Shown here in pieces: positions 33,474 through 42,506 of a stretch of DNA of 64,000 bases. Position 1 is the first letter of the stretch, and each line of letters begins with the position of its first letter. This DNA comes from Rhodospirillales bacterium (GTDB taxonomy: Bacteria > Pseudomonadota > Alphaproteobacteria > Rhodospirillales > Casp-alpha2), in contig JAJFII010000098.1 of the NCBI GenBank assembly GCA_021775095.1, forward strand, positions 1-64,000, in the 5' to 3' direction. The notes under the pieces are model-generated. The model saw only the letters and a list, made by a program, of their open reading frames with translations. It had not been told where the DNA came from and searched no databases. The translations under genes were made by a program, and so were the position numbers.

Positions 33474-34250
33474 CTAGAACGGGAACAGGATATCCCACAT
33501 TTCCATACCCCAACGGGGTTTTTGAAGATTGCTGAGGGCGCCGCGTCCGCCATAGGCAACCCGCATTTCCGCAATGCTGTCGTCGGATATTGTATTGTCA
33601 GAATCGATATCACTGGGGCGAATCACCCCGGTAACCACCAGTTCGCGCAGTTCGGCATTCACACTGACTTCCTGGCTGCCCATAATCACCATGGAGCCGT
33701 TCGGCAAAATCTGTGTAACCACAGCCGCGAAGGTTAAACTTAAGGCCTCAGACCGGGTTATGGTCCCTTCGCCTTTTGTGTCATGGTCGGTGACAAAATC
33801 GACGATTTGACCACCTACACCGAGGGTGCCGACGGCCTGTGGTAAGACTTTATTGAGTTCCGCTTCGAAACCGAGCAAGTCGTTGGCGGTAAATGTTTCG
33901 TTGTCATCGCGTTTGCGATCCGTTGTATTGGCAAAAGTCGCGCTGTCACTCAGTGACATTTTCACCGTAACAATATCACCAATTTCCTTTGCCCTGTGGT
34001 CCTTAAAAAAGGCTCTGGCACCGGCGCGCCACAAGGAGTTTGGATTGTCCTCGGCGATTTGCGGGGCCGGCATCGGCAAACTGACAGGTTTGTAATCCTG
34101 TCGGGTGGTCGGGTTTTTAATATTGCTGAGGCTCGGCGGATCACCAATTTCGGAAACGCGGGTCAAAACATTACATCCACTCAGCAAAACCAGTGTCAGC
34201 GCCGCAAGCAGTGCCGTTTTTGATGCGTGGTTTGGAAACTGAATTTTCAT
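33474..34250 (-). CDS. flgH: Flagellar L-ring lipoprotein FlgH
   Basis: FlgH forms the outer-membrane L ring. The 258-aa protein has a lipoprotein signal peptide with lipobox LLSGC (about 22-26). Conserved segments are NSLWRAGARAFFKDHRAKEI, GDIVTVKM, GEGTITRSEALSLTFAAVVT and GMEMWDILFPF at the end. The start at 34250 has GGAG six bases upstream; the longer frame to 34343 would overlap flgA. It is last in flgF-flgG-flgA-flgH. Confidence 0.96.
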   Translation of the reverse strand: MKIQFPNHASKTALLAALTLVLLSGCNVLTRVSEIGDPPSLSNIKNPTTRQDYKPVSLPMPAPQIAEDNPNSLWRAGARAFFKDHRAKEIGDIVTVKMSLSDSATFANTTDRKRDDNETFTANDLLGFEAELNKVLPQAVGTLGVGGQIVDFVTDHDTKGEGTITRSEALSLTFAAVVTQILPNGSMVIMGSQEVSVNAELRELVVTGVIRPSDIDSDNTISDDSIAEMRVAYGGRGALSNLQKPRWGMEMWDILFPF

Positions 34251-34290
34251 GGGTATCTCCATTTGCCGGCGGCCCGGCGGATTAAAACGG

Positions 34291-35283
34291 TCAGTTAAGA
34301 GCAAGAAGCGACGATTGGCGAACGGCGACCTGACCGGATCCAATCACTTCGGCTTCGATGGTGTGGTTGCTTTGGGTGTTGGCAATTCGAATGACATCGC
34401 CATCGCTGCCCGACTGCATGGCTTTACCCTGGGCCGTTAGGTACATTTTGCGGGCCCGCAGTATGATGGTAACGAGGCTTCCCTTTTCTACCAGAATTGG
34501 GTCCTGAATTGCCGATGTTCGAATCGGCTGGCCCTCACGGATGCCGCGGCGCGGCGATTTACCGACCAGGTCTTCAAGATCGGAAACGGTATCGGTCTGC
34601 AGGCGACTGGTACGAACTCGGAGCCACCGTAAATCGGCTTTGTTGATAATATCACCTTTCAACAGGCGGCGGGCGGCGACGGGGACTTCCGTTGTTGCAT
34701 AAAGGCGACCGGTAATTCGGGTTCGTGGCGCCGTCGCGTCATTGGCCGGCGCATGAATGATGGCTGAAAACCGATTATTGCGGCGGTCATAGGTGATATC
34801 CTCAAACCCGATTTCGCCATTTCCTTCACCGGCGATATGCAGGCGCAACTGCCGGTTGGAAAAATGGATTTCCATATCGGGATCGACGCCCCGGTCGGCT
34901 AATGCTTCGCGCAATTGTTCGGCAATTTCTTCCTGCGTGACGACACTGGATGTGCGCTGCACAACAACTTGATCCCGTCGGCCCAGTGGGCGCCAGTTTA
35001 ATTGGTAGGCTTTGGCCACCCGGGATAACCAGCGGGCATCATAGACTGCCCGTTTGCCGGGTTTAGGCGCATAGGCCAGGGCAATATTTCCCTTGTCGCC
35101 GGCATTGCTGAAAATATCGCCGAGATAAATGACCTTGCCATCTACCCGTACCGATTCCTGAAGCATGATATTGCGAACCGGACTGGCGATTTCGATGACG
35201 GTGGCGTTTTGCGCCGCCAACGCTGGTGCCGCTAAAACGCTCAAGATCGCTAAGCCGACAAGGGATAGGAACGGATGTTTCAT
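34291..35283 (-). CDS. flgA: P-ring assembly chaperone FlgA
   Basis: FlgA is the periplasmic chaperone for P-ring formation by FlgI. The 330-aa protein has a signal peptide (about 1-23, ending LAAPALAA), an N-terminal domain and the SAF-like C-terminal domain (about 195-325; VPVAARRLLKGDIINKADLR, SPRRGIREGQPIRTSAIQDP, GKAMQSGSDGDVIRIANTQS). Length fits the longer alphaproteobacterial FlgA proteins. It lies between flgG and flgH. Confidence 0.94.
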   Translation of the reverse strand: MKHPFLSLVGLAILSVLAAPALAAQNATVIEIASPVRNIMLQESVRVDGKVIYLGDIFSNAGDKGNIALAYAPKPGKRAVYDARWLSRVAKAYQLNWRPLGRRDQVVVQRTSSVVTQEEIAEQLREALADRGVDPDMEIHFSNRQLRLHIAGEGNGEIGFEDITYDRRNNRFSAIIHAPANDATAPRTRITGRLYATTEVPVAARRLLKGDIINKADLRWLRVRTSRLQTDTVSDLEDLVGKSPRRGIREGQPIRTSAIQDPILVEKGSLVTIILRARKMYLTAQGKAMQSGSDGDVIRIANTQSNHTIEAEVIGSGQVAVRQSSLLALN

Positions 35284-35294
35284 TGTTTTGCTCC

Positions 35295-36080
35295 TTATCT
35301 CAGTTGGGCCAGGGTTCCGAGCATTTCATCGGAGGTTTTGATCACCTTCGAATTCATTTCGTAGGCCCGTTGCGCCGATATCAGGTTTGAAATTTCCTCA
35401 ACCGCGTTAACGTTCGACGTTTCCAAGAATCCCTGAAGCACCGAACCGAATCCCGTCGATCCCGGTGTACTCGATGTCGCCGCCCCCGATGCCGGCGTTT
35501 CCAGATACAGGTTGTCGCCAGTCGATTCCAAACCGGCTTCATTGGGAAATGTTGAAATGCTGAGTTGACCGACTGTTGACAGGGCGGTTTGTCCCTGGAT
35601 TTTGGCTTGCACCTGGCCCGATGCATTGATTGTCACGTCGATCGCATTGGTTGGCACTGACAGTCCCGGTTGTACCGTATACCCGTCGTGGGTCACCAGT
35701 TGCCCCGTCGCATCGAGCTGAAAAGTCCCATCTCGGGTATAGGCGGTATCCCCGGTTGGCAGGGTAATCTGAAAATACCCTTTTCCCTGGATCGCCAGAT
35801 CAAAGGAGTTGTCCGTTGCCGTCAGATTTCCCTGTTCGTGGATCCTGTAAACGGCGGCTAATTTTACGCCCAGGCCCAATTGCACACCCGTCGGAACGAT
35901 CGTCCCGGCATCAGACGAGGTCGCCCCGACCCGGCGCAGATCCTGATAAATAAGATCGTGGAATTCCGTCCGCCTGCGCATAAATGATGTGGTGTTCATG
36001 TTTGCCAGGTTGTTGGAAACAACCTCGACATTTCGCTGTTGTGCCAACATGCCGGTGGCAGCAATATCAAGTGATCTCAT
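35295..36080 (-). CDS. flgG: Distal rod protein FlgG
   Basis: FlgG builds the distal rod. The 261-aa length and sequence are canonical: MRSLDIAATGMLAQQRNVEV, VSNNLANMNTTSFMRRRTEF near the start, and VNAVEEISNLISAQRAYEMN, SKVIKTSDEMLGTLAQLR at the end. Unlike the hook proteins of this window, it has no inserted modules. It is transcribed between flgF and flgA. Confidence 0.97.
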   Translation of the reverse strand: MRSLDIAATGMLAQQRNVEVVSNNLANMNTTSFMRRRTEFHDLIYQDLRRVGATSSDAGTIVPTGVQLGLGVKLAAVYRIHEQGNLTATDNSFDLAIQGKGYFQITLPTGDTAYTRDGTFQLDATGQLVTHDGYTVQPGLSVPTNAIDVTINASGQVQAKIQGQTALSTVGQLSISTFPNEAGLESTGDNLYLETPASGAATSSTPGSTGFGSVLQGFLETSNVNAVEEISNLISAQRAYEMNSKVIKTSDEMLGTLAQLR

Positions 36081-36124
36081 TTTCCCGTCCTTTTCTAGGT
36101 ATTGTTCTCATGCGTCCGGTGCCG

Positions 36125-36859
36125 TTAACCGACTTTTGCCAATTCCCGGATCATTTGTCGTTGTCTGTCGTCTTCACGTTCAATCAAGTTTTTTACGCTG
36201 TCGTAGGTCCTGTGTACGTCGATCATTTTTGTCATTTCGATGATCGGCAAAACATTGGAGCCCTCGAGCATACCCTGTTGGATATCGGGGTTTTCGACAG
36301 CTTGGGGTGTGGCTTCCGTAGCAAACAGGCCACCCGCCCCGGGACGTAGTTCCTGGGGGTTCTCAAAGGTTACCAGCGATAGTTTGCCAATATCGCCATT
36401 ATCCGTAGCGACAGTTCCATCGCGAGACACGGTGACATTTTTGTCCCCCGGTGCGAAGAAAATGGGCTGTCCGCCATCGGCTAATACGGGATGGCCCTGT
36501 TGATTGACCAACTGTCCAGCCTGGTCAATTTGAAATCGACCGTTGCGGGTATAATTGTTTCCGAGATCGGTTTGTACAATGAAATATCCATCGCCGGAAA
36601 TGGCCAGATCAAAGGGGTTGCCCGTGGATTCCAATGGCCCTTCACTGAAATCACGCAGTGTCGCAATATCTCTTACATAAGCGACCTTTTCTGCGATCGG
36701 CTGATGACCGCCCTTCGAGCGGGTTAAATGTTCAACGAACATGAGTTTTTCGCCTTTAAATCCAGACGTGCTCATATTTGCAAGATTGTTGGCGACAATG
36801 TCGAGTTGACGCCTTAATCCAGCCTGTCGTGATAAGGCGACGTAACTTGTTGCTTCCAT
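36125..36859 (-). CDS. flgF: Proximal rod protein FlgF
   Basis: A 244-aa rod protein. Signature segments are SYVALSRQAGLRRQLDIVAN, NLANMSTSGFKGEKLMFVEH and near the end NVLPIIEMTKMIDVHRTYDS. I chose ATG 36859, preceded by AAGGACAAGGGACC. It has normal length, with no inserted modules. It heads flgF-flgG-flgA-flgH and is divergent from the fliL-fliM operon. Confidence 0.95.
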   Translation of the reverse strand: MEATSYVALSRQAGLRRQLDIVANNLANMSTSGFKGEKLMFVEHLTRSKGGHQPIAEKVAYVRDIATLRDFSEGPLESTGNPFDLAISGDGYFIVQTDLGNNYTRNGRFQIDQAGQLVNQQGHPVLADGGQPIFFAPGDKNVTVSRDGTVATDNGDIGKLSLVTFENPQELRPGAGGLFATEATPQAVENPDIQQGMLEGSNVLPIIEMTKMIDVHRTYDSVKNLIEREDDRQRQMIRELAKVG

Positions 36860-37249
36860 GGTCCCTTGTCCTTCTCTCCACGCTTCCACACGTTCCACCG
36901 TTTCCTATGCAACAGGCATGCCAAGTATTTATTGCATTAATAACAAGGGCTTAAGTCTTAAAATCTTTTGAGTTATCCAGAGACATTCTGGAAGTTACCA
37001 AGTTGGCTCGGCAGCTTTTTCCGGGGCGGTTGACATCCATCCGCAGAATAAATTGACAGGGGAGTTGCTCTTGATTCCCTAGATTTGGTAATCTGTGATT
37101 CGTAAATACCCGCCGAGCCGATAAGCGGATCTCCAAGTCGGTACCGTGGTCAGATAGGAGGGCGTGATGGTTGCAATGACTTGTTAACCAAAATGGCTTA
37201 TCCTAAGCGCTTGAGCTGAAGCGTTGTTGTAAAGGTTCACATATAACTT
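36860..37249. other. Divergent promoter region flgF / fliL
   Basis: 390 bases that must hold the promoters of both the flgFGAH and fliL-fliM operons. TTAA-containing stretches occur (TTAATAACAAGGGCTTAAG near 36939 and GTTAACCAAAATGG near 37181), reminiscent of CtrA half-sites, but none has the exact TTAA-N7-TTAA spacing. Nothing else recognisable was seen. Confidence 0.35.
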
Positions 37250-37789
37250 ATGGCTGACGAAGATGATCTAGACGACGGTGAAGGCGGCGATTCCGACGAA
37301 GAATCCGGTGGTGGCAGTAAAAAGCTCTTCATCATTATCGCAATCATATTGTTGCTTGTTGTTGGTGGTTTGGCCGGCGCTTATTTTACCGGGTTGCTTG
37401 ATCCGGTTATCAATATGATTGCCGGAGGTGAACCGTCGGACGACGGCGGCGACGGCTCCTCACAATCGGGAGAACAGGGTGGCCGTGCGATTTTTTATGA
37501 TCTCGAAGAAATTTTGGTCAACTTAAATACCGGCGGTCGAAAATCCAGTTTTTTGAAGATCAGAATCAGTTTAGAACTCGAGAAAGCCACAGATGTGCCT
37601 ATTATTGAAAGTGTAATGCCCCGGATTGTCGATAATTTTCAGGTTTATTTGCGGGAATTGCGGATAGACGACTTGAAGGGGTCGGCAGGGATGTATCGTC
37701 TGCGTGAGGAGCTGATGCGACGGGTCAGTGCGGCGTCGGCGCCAGCCCGAATAAAAGATGTATTATTTAAAGAGATGTTGGTCCAGTAA
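37250..37789 (+). CDS. fliL: Flagellar basal body-associated protein FliL
   Basis: A 179-aa single-pass membrane protein that associates with stator units and modulates torque. A strongly acidic N-terminus (DDLDDGEGGDSDEESGGG) precedes one membrane helix (about 25-48) and a periplasmic SPFH-like domain ending RIKDVLFKEMLVQ. It lies 44 bases upstream of fliM, the usual order. The ribosome site is weak (AAAGG about 20 bases before the start). Confidence 0.94.
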   Translation: MADEDDLDDGEGGDSDEESGGGSKKLFIIIAIILLLVVGGLAGAYFTGLLDPVINMIAGGEPSDDGGDGSSQSGEQGGRAIFYDLEEILVNLNTGGRKSSFLKIRISLELEKATDVPIIESVMPRIVDNFQVYLRELRIDDLKGSAGMYRLREELMRRVSAASAPARIKDVLFKEMLVQ

Positions 37790-37833
37790 TCTGCCAAGAT
37801 GTTCAACGTTTGTTATAATGGAATTGTGGAACC

Positions 37834-38997
37834 ATGACGACCCCAGGTGATGATCTCGATGATGATGCCTTAGCCGCCGAGTGGGAAGCGTCTCTGGGCG
37901 GAGATGGTGAAGGCGAAGACGGAGAAGACGGAGAAGACCAGGACGACTTGGCCGCCGAATGGGAAGCCATGATGGGCGACGACGGCGATGGGACCGGGAC
38001 TGACGACCCGACGACCTCGCGGGAATCCACCCGGGTTCTAAACCAGGACGAAATTGACAGCCTCCTGGGGTTCGATGAAGAACATGACGATGACGCCCAA
38101 AAATCGGGCATTCAAGCTATTCTTTCCAGTGCTCTGGTCTCCTACGAACGGCTGCCGATGCTGGAAGTGGTCTTCGACCGACTTGTTCGATTGATGTCAA
38201 CTTCGCTCCGTAATTTCACCTCCGACAACGTTGAAGTTTCGCTGGATAACATCGCTTCCATTCGTTTTGGTGATTATCTCAACTCGATTCCACTGCCGGC
38301 GATGCTGAGTGTATTCAAGGCAGAGGAGTGGGACAATTATGGTCTTATTACCGTCGATTCATCGCTCATTTATTCGATTGTTGATGTGTTGTTGGGAGGC
38401 CGTCGCGGGACCGCCGCCATGCGCATCGAGGGAAGACCCTATACGACGATTGAACGGTCCCTGGTGGAACGCATGGTCCATGTGATGTTGGCTGACCTTA
38501 GCGCCGCATTCGAGCCGCTAAGTCCCGTTACTTTCCGCTTTGATCGACTGGAAACCAACCCGCGGTTCGCGACAATTTCTAGACCATCCAATGCGGCTAT
38601 CGTGACCCGTTTAAGGATCGATATGGAAGATCGCGGCGGGCGCCTGGAATTGCTGTTGCCCTATGCCACACTGGAGCCTGTACGGGAGCTTCTGTTACAG
38701 ATGTTCATGGGTGAAAAGTTCGGCCGGGATTCAATTTGGGAAACCCACCTGGCGGAGGAACTTTGGTTGACGGAAGTCGACCTGGAAGCGGTTGTCGATA
38801 CACAAATCATGCGGTTAAGTGATGTTTTTGATTTGAAAGTCGGCTCGCGAATTATGTTAAGTGCAACGCCGAATTCCGACATTCAATTGAATTGTGGTGA
38901 CATCCCAATGTATACAGGACGCATGGGCCGCAGGGGCACGCAAATTGCCATTCAAATTGGCGATCGTGTTCCGAAACTTCCTAAAGGACAGATATAA
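37834..38997 (+). CDS. fliM: Flagellar motor switch protein FliM with acidic N-terminal extension
   Basis: FliM is the C-ring protein that binds CheY-P and sets rotation direction. Of 387 aa, residues 69-80 (LNQDEIDSLLGF) are the CheY-binding EIDxLL motif, normally within the first 20 residues. The CheC-like middle domain (YERLPMLEVVFDRLVRLMST) and SpoA C-terminal domain (about 310-380) follow. Residues 1-68 are an acidic extension with LAAEWEAS/LAAEWEAM duplicated (13-20 and 39-46). The start is fixed by GGAACC upstream and the absence of a better internal ATG. Confidence 0.95.
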   Translation: MTTPGDDLDDDALAAEWEASLGGDGEGEDGEDGEDQDDLAAEWEAMMGDDGDGTGTDDPTTSRESTRVLNQDEIDSLLGFDEEHDDDAQKSGIQAILSSALVSYERLPMLEVVFDRLVRLMSTSLRNFTSDNVEVSLDNIASIRFGDYLNSIPLPAMLSVFKAEEWDNYGLITVDSSLIYSIVDVLLGGRRGTAAMRIEGRPYTTIERSLVERMVHVMLADLSAAFEPLSPVTFRFDRLETNPRFATISRPSNAAIVTRLRIDMEDRGGRLELLLPYATLEPVRELLLQMFMGEKFGRDSIWETHLAEELWLTEVDLEAVVDTQIMRLSDVFDLKVGSRIMLSATPNSDIQLNCGDIPMYTGRMGRRGTQIAIQIGDRVPKLPKGQI

Positions 38998-39028
38998 TGG
39001 CGACAACACCTCATCCCAGGTACCAAAA

Positions 39029-39523
39029 ATGAATTTAGAGCTGATTATAGATATTGTCTTCGCGCTTTTGTTAATGGTGATGATTGGTTATGCGGTTGTT
39101 TTGAATAAACGCCTTGGTAATCTGCGGCGGGATCGCGGTGAGTTGGAAAAACTGGCCATTAATTTTCATTCCTCGACGGAACGGGCCGACGAAAGTATTC
39201 GACAGTTGCGTGCGAGTGTGGACGGATTGCAGGTGCAGATCGAAAAAGCAGAATCCATGCGGGATGATTTGATTTTTTTGACTGAACGCGGTGGTACTGC
39301 GGCCGACAGGCTGGAAGAAATGGTCCGCCAATCGAGAGGAGAAACGTTGGTGGCAACGCCTTCTGCCGCCAAAACAGCGACAAAACCGGATGCCAGTGAC
39401 AGTAAAGAAAATGGTCCAATGAAAACCACCGGATTGACAGCGACAGCCAGTGATCGAATTGATTCCGAACCGGTTTCCGAAGCGGAAAAAGAATTATTGA
39501 AGGCGTTGCGCTCCGCAAGTTAA
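39029..39523 (+). CDS. DUF6468-type flagellar membrane protein
   Basis: A 164-aa protein with one N-terminal membrane helix (about 4-24) and a coiled-coil cytoplasmic region (about 25-95; LGNLRRDRGELEKLAINFHS, VQIEKAESMRDDLIFLTERG), then a disordered tail. Sequence and position between fliM and motE fit the alphaproteobacterial DUF6468 family, whose role is unknown. I chose ATG 39029; a longer frame to 38894 runs inside fliM. Confidence 0.75.
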   Translation: MNLELIIDIVFALLLMVMIGYAVVLNKRLGNLRRDRGELEKLAINFHSSTERADESIRQLRASVDGLQVQIEKAESMRDDLIFLTERGGTAADRLEEMVRQSRGETLVATPSAAKTATKPDASDSKENGPMKTTGLTATASDRIDSEPVSEAEKELLKALRSAS

Positions 39524-39576
39524 CCTTTACTTAGGCCCTATGGTGTCAAATAGCCGGAAATTGAGGTTGTTATAAA

Positions 39577-40260
39577 ATGAAATTCCTACCGAAGTTCCGT
39601 TTTTTACCAGTTACAATATTTTTTGCAGCGATGATGTTGACGGTTAAAGTCAATCATATCTGGCAGGGAATTGAGGAAATGGAAGCGCCGACCATTGAGG
39701 TCGCCGGTGCTGTTGCGCAAACCGATGCCGCAGCTCAAATTGACCCCAATACCGATGGCCCGCCGGATGATGAACCGGCTCTTGATGGGGACTCCGAGGA
39801 GGGCATTGAAGAATCCCGACTGATTACCGATGACCCGACACTTCTGACACTGGCGGAAATCGAATTGCTTCAGCATCTTTCCATTCGCCGGGAGGAAATT
39901 GATAAACGTGAGCGCGAATTGACCGTGAGAACGGGCCTGATGCAAGCCGCAGAATCGCGAATCGATAAAAAAGTCGTCGAATTGCAGAATTTGAGAGCGA
40001 CAATCGAAGGTTTGATCAAAACATTTGACGAACAACAGGATGCCAAACTTATCAGTTTGGTTAAAATTTATGAGAACATGAAGCCGAAAGATGCGGCAAA
40101 GATTTTTGAAGACCTTGAACTGGCGACGCTGCTGGAAGTCGCAGAACGTATGAAAGAGCGTAAATTGGCGCCCGTAATGGCAAAAATGAACCCGGAAAAG
40201 GCGCGTGAAATGACCGTTGAGTTGCGTCAAATGCGAACACTTCCGCAGGTTGGCAGATAA
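39577..40260 (+). CDS. motE: MotE-family motility chaperone
   Basis: A 227-aa exported or membrane-anchored protein with an N-terminal hydrophobic segment (about 10-24), an acidic linker, a coiled coil (about 100-150) and the MotE/MgtE-N-like C-terminus VKIYENMKPKDAAKIFEDLE followed by LATLLEVAERMKERKLAPVM. In Sinorhizobium MotE is a periplasmic chaperone that stabilises MotC. The gene sits between the DUF6468 gene and the cheY-like gene. A MotC-type partner might be the protein at 43253. Confidence 0.85.
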   Translation: MKFLPKFRFLPVTIFFAAMMLTVKVNHIWQGIEEMEAPTIEVAGAVAQTDAAAQIDPNTDGPPDDEPALDGDSEEGIEESRLITDDPTLLTLAEIELLQHLSIRREEIDKRERELTVRTGLMQAAESRIDKKVVELQNLRATIEGLIKTFDEQQDAKLISLVKIYENMKPKDAAKIFEDLELATLLEVAERMKERKLAPVMAKMNPEKAREMTVELRQMRTLPQVGR

Positions 40261-40400
40261 TTCATTTTGCTTTGGCAACGATTAGGCTTGTCGCCACGGG
40301 CCCCGCCGTTGTAAAAGATAAACGTCGAGGAAATTCAATCGCGTAATTGTTTAATTACGCGCCGGGTTTGTCGCCCGAACTTTGTAAAATGGAGCGTTAC

Positions 40401-40787
40401 ATGGCTGTCGATAAGAAGATGAACATCTTAATTGTGGATGATTACAAAACCATGCTCAGAATTCTTCGGAATTTGCTTCGACAATTGAATTTTGTAAATA
40501 TTGAGGAAGCGACCGACGGGTCCATGGCCTTGCAAAAACTGCGGCAAGGCAACATCGATTTTGTCATTTCTGACTGGAATATGGAACCGATGACGGGGAT
40601 TCAGTTGCTGCGTGAAGTCCGAGCAGATGACAAATTAAAACATCTGCCGTTCATTATGATTACGGCGGAAAGTAAATCTGAAAACGTCATTGCGGCAAAA
40701 CAAGCAGGTGTTTCTAACTACATTGTAAAACCTTTCAACGCAGAGACTCTGAAAACCAAAATGGTTAGTGTTCTTGGCGATTTTTAA
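40401..40787 (+). CDS. cheY: CheY-like response regulator
   Basis: A 128-aa stand-alone receiver domain. Acidic pocket D13-D14, phosphoryl acceptor D58 (FVISDWNMEP), the switch Thr in MITAES and the Lys in IVKPF are all present. Residues such as RNLLRQLNFVNIEEATDGSM closely match flagellar CheY proteins. I chose ATG 40401, with GGAG six bases upstream. It is directly upstream of cheZ, so CheY-P made here is probably dephosphorylated by that product and acts on FliM. Confidence 0.92.
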   Translation: MAVDKKMNILIVDDYKTMLRILRNLLRQLNFVNIEEATDGSMALQKLRQGNIDFVISDWNMEPMTGIQLLREVRADDKLKHLPFIMITAESKSENVIAAKQAGVSNYIVKPFNAETLKTKMVSVLGDF

Positions 40788-40843
40788 GGGGTAAATTGCC
40801 ATATCCGGTCGTAATGCTGTGACCTGTCGAACGGAGTAGTCGG

Positions 40844-41503
40844 GTGCAAACAATCAATAATGTGGATCCAGATATAAAAAACGAACTTGCTGCCCTGCGT
40901 GAAACCCATGGCGATGTTGTCAAGGTTTCAGAAATTGCCAGCGTGGTCAAAAGCATTATGTCTTCAATGAAGGGAGATTTGACGGCTAACGACCTGGAGC
41001 TTTATCACGAGCTTGAAGCGTTAGCGAGTTATATTCACGATGCAAAATCGGACATTGCTGCATTGCGTCCCGATGAAGTGCGTGACGAGTACATACCGAC
41101 GGCATCCGATGAACTCGACGCAATTGTTCAGGCAACGGAAGTCGCGACCAATACGATTATGGATTCGACCGAGGAAATCGAAGCGGTAATGGCGACGCTC
41201 GACGGCGAACAGGCCGATAAACTGATGAATGCGACAACGAACATTTATGAGGCGTGCGGGTTCCAGGATATAACTGGGCAACGTATAACCAAGGTCGTCA
41301 AGGCCCTGAAAGATATTGAAGTTAAAATTGATGCGCTGGTCACGGCCTTTGGCAGCGAGATCGAAAAAGTTAAGGCCGATGCCCCGGTCGAAGAGCCGGC
41401 TGCGAGCGAAATAACCGACGCAGATTTATTAGGTGGTCCGCAACAAGAAGGCGAAGCAGCAACTCAGGCAGAAATAGACGCATTGCTTGCCAGTTTCGAT
41501 TAG
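40844..41503 (+). CDS. cheZ: CheY-P phosphatase CheZ
   Basis: A 219-aa CheZ protein that speeds CheY-P hydrolysis. The catalytic motif ACGFQDITGQRI (137-148) contains D142 and Q146, equivalent to D143 and Q147 of the enteric enzyme. The C-terminus ends AEIDALLASFD, a CheY-binding peptide resembling the FliM EIDxLL motif. The start is GTG with GGAG upstream. It lies 56 bases after cheY. Confidence 0.9.
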   Translation: MQTINNVDPDIKNELAALRETHGDVVKVSEIASVVKSIMSSMKGDLTANDLELYHELEALASYIHDAKSDIAALRPDEVRDEYIPTASDELDAIVQATEVATNTIMDSTEEIEAVMATLDGEQADKLMNATTNIYEACGFQDITGQRITKVVKALKDIEVKIDALVTAFGSEIEKVKADAPVEEPAASEITDADLLGGPQQEGEAATQAEIDALLASFD

Positions 41504-41507
41504 GATC

Positions 41508-42170
41508 ATGGACGATCCCGTTTTTACCTATCCCGAGACCTCGCGAAACAGCGGCAGTCGTGCCACCGTATCGCTGTTTTTATCCTTATTTCTCCTGATA
41601 TTAGCTTTTTTTATCCTTTTGGTTTCGATTTCGACCTTCGAGGAAGTGAAATCCAACGCCGTTATGAATAGTTTATCGTCAACTTTTGCGACAATTTTGC
41701 CGCCCAGTGGGGATCCGACGGAGTTCACGGCGAAGGATGGCGATATTTTGGCGGCACAGCAATTTCAAGATCAAATAACTGAAATATTTGCTGCCGCCCT
41801 GCAAGTCGCGAAAATCGATGTGGTGCAGCCAGGACAACGGATGCGGGCGTCGTTCCCCATAGAATCCATGTTTGCCTCTGGGGCGTCGGATCTTCGCCCG
41901 GTTTCTATTCCCCTGTTGGATCGCATTGTCGCGGCGGTCAGTGGCAGTCCGGCAGGTGTGAAATTTGAAATGGAATTTGTCATTGCAGCCGAATATGGCG
42001 ATGGAAATACACTGCCGGTAAACCAGACACTTGGATTGTTGCGGGCCGGAAACTTTGCCCGAGAAATGGCCGGACGTGGATTACCGCCCGGCAGCATTGC
42101 CGTCGGAATTGAGCCGGGGGATCCCAAACGTGTAAATATTTGGTTCTACACCCGCCAGGAAAAATCCTGA
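41508..42170 (+). CDS. MotB/OmpA-like membrane protein
   Basis: A 220-aa protein with a short cytoplasmic N-terminus, one membrane helix (about 20-42; SLFLSLFLLILAFFILLVSI) and a periplasmic domain shaped like OmpA/MotB (FPIESMFASGASDLRPVSIP, LGLLRAGNFAREMAGRGLPP). It lacks the usual Plug-like and NxxLSxxRA peptidoglycan-binding residues in clear form. I saw no proton-channel Asp in the membrane helix, so it may be an accessory to the stator rather than a channel. It starts four bases after cheZ. An open frame in another phase continues past its stop. Confidence 0.72.
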   Translation: MDDPVFTYPETSRNSGSRATVSLFLSLFLLILAFFILLVSISTFEEVKSNAVMNSLSSTFATILPPSGDPTEFTAKDGDILAAQQFQDQITEIFAAALQVAKIDVVQPGQRMRASFPIESMFASGASDLRPVSIPLLDRIVAAVSGSPAGVKFEMEFVIAAEYGDGNTLPVNQTLGLLRAGNFAREMAGRGLPPGSIAVGIEPGDPKRVNIWFYTRQEKS

Positions 42171-42414
42171 CCTGCAGGCGTCGCCGGGCCCCGGCACCGG
42201 ATTTTCCGTCGATCGGCGTCGTTGGTCGAGATGGCAACTGTTAGCGGGACCCGTGCCACCGGTTGGCCGCTCAGCCATTGAAGTGACGGGCGTGCCGGTA
42301 TCCATATGGCAGGCCAATGGTGGAAGTCAGGTTGCATACCATCAGGTTGCCATCCATGGGAACGGACCATGGATTCCGCCGGTTGCTAATCAATCTTTAA
42401 AGAAATGGGCGTAA
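42136..42414 (+). other. Unassigned open frame after the MotB-like gene
   Basis: Between the MotB-like stop (42170) and motB, one frame stays open to a TAA at 42412-42414. From about 42169 it reads like protein (for example PVPPVGRSAIEVTGVPVSIW, then QANGGSQVAYHQVAIHGN) but has no ATG and no ribosome site. The frame is +1 relative to the MotB-like gene. It could be a C-terminal extension lost by frameshift, a recoded extension, or chance. Confidence 0.35.
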
Positions 42415-42506
42415 ATCCAAGGATTAGGGTATAGTTGAATGAGAATGAACGAGAGATTATGTATTCTCTTCTTCACTCCTGCGGTGTGCAATTTAGGATC
42501 GTTTTA

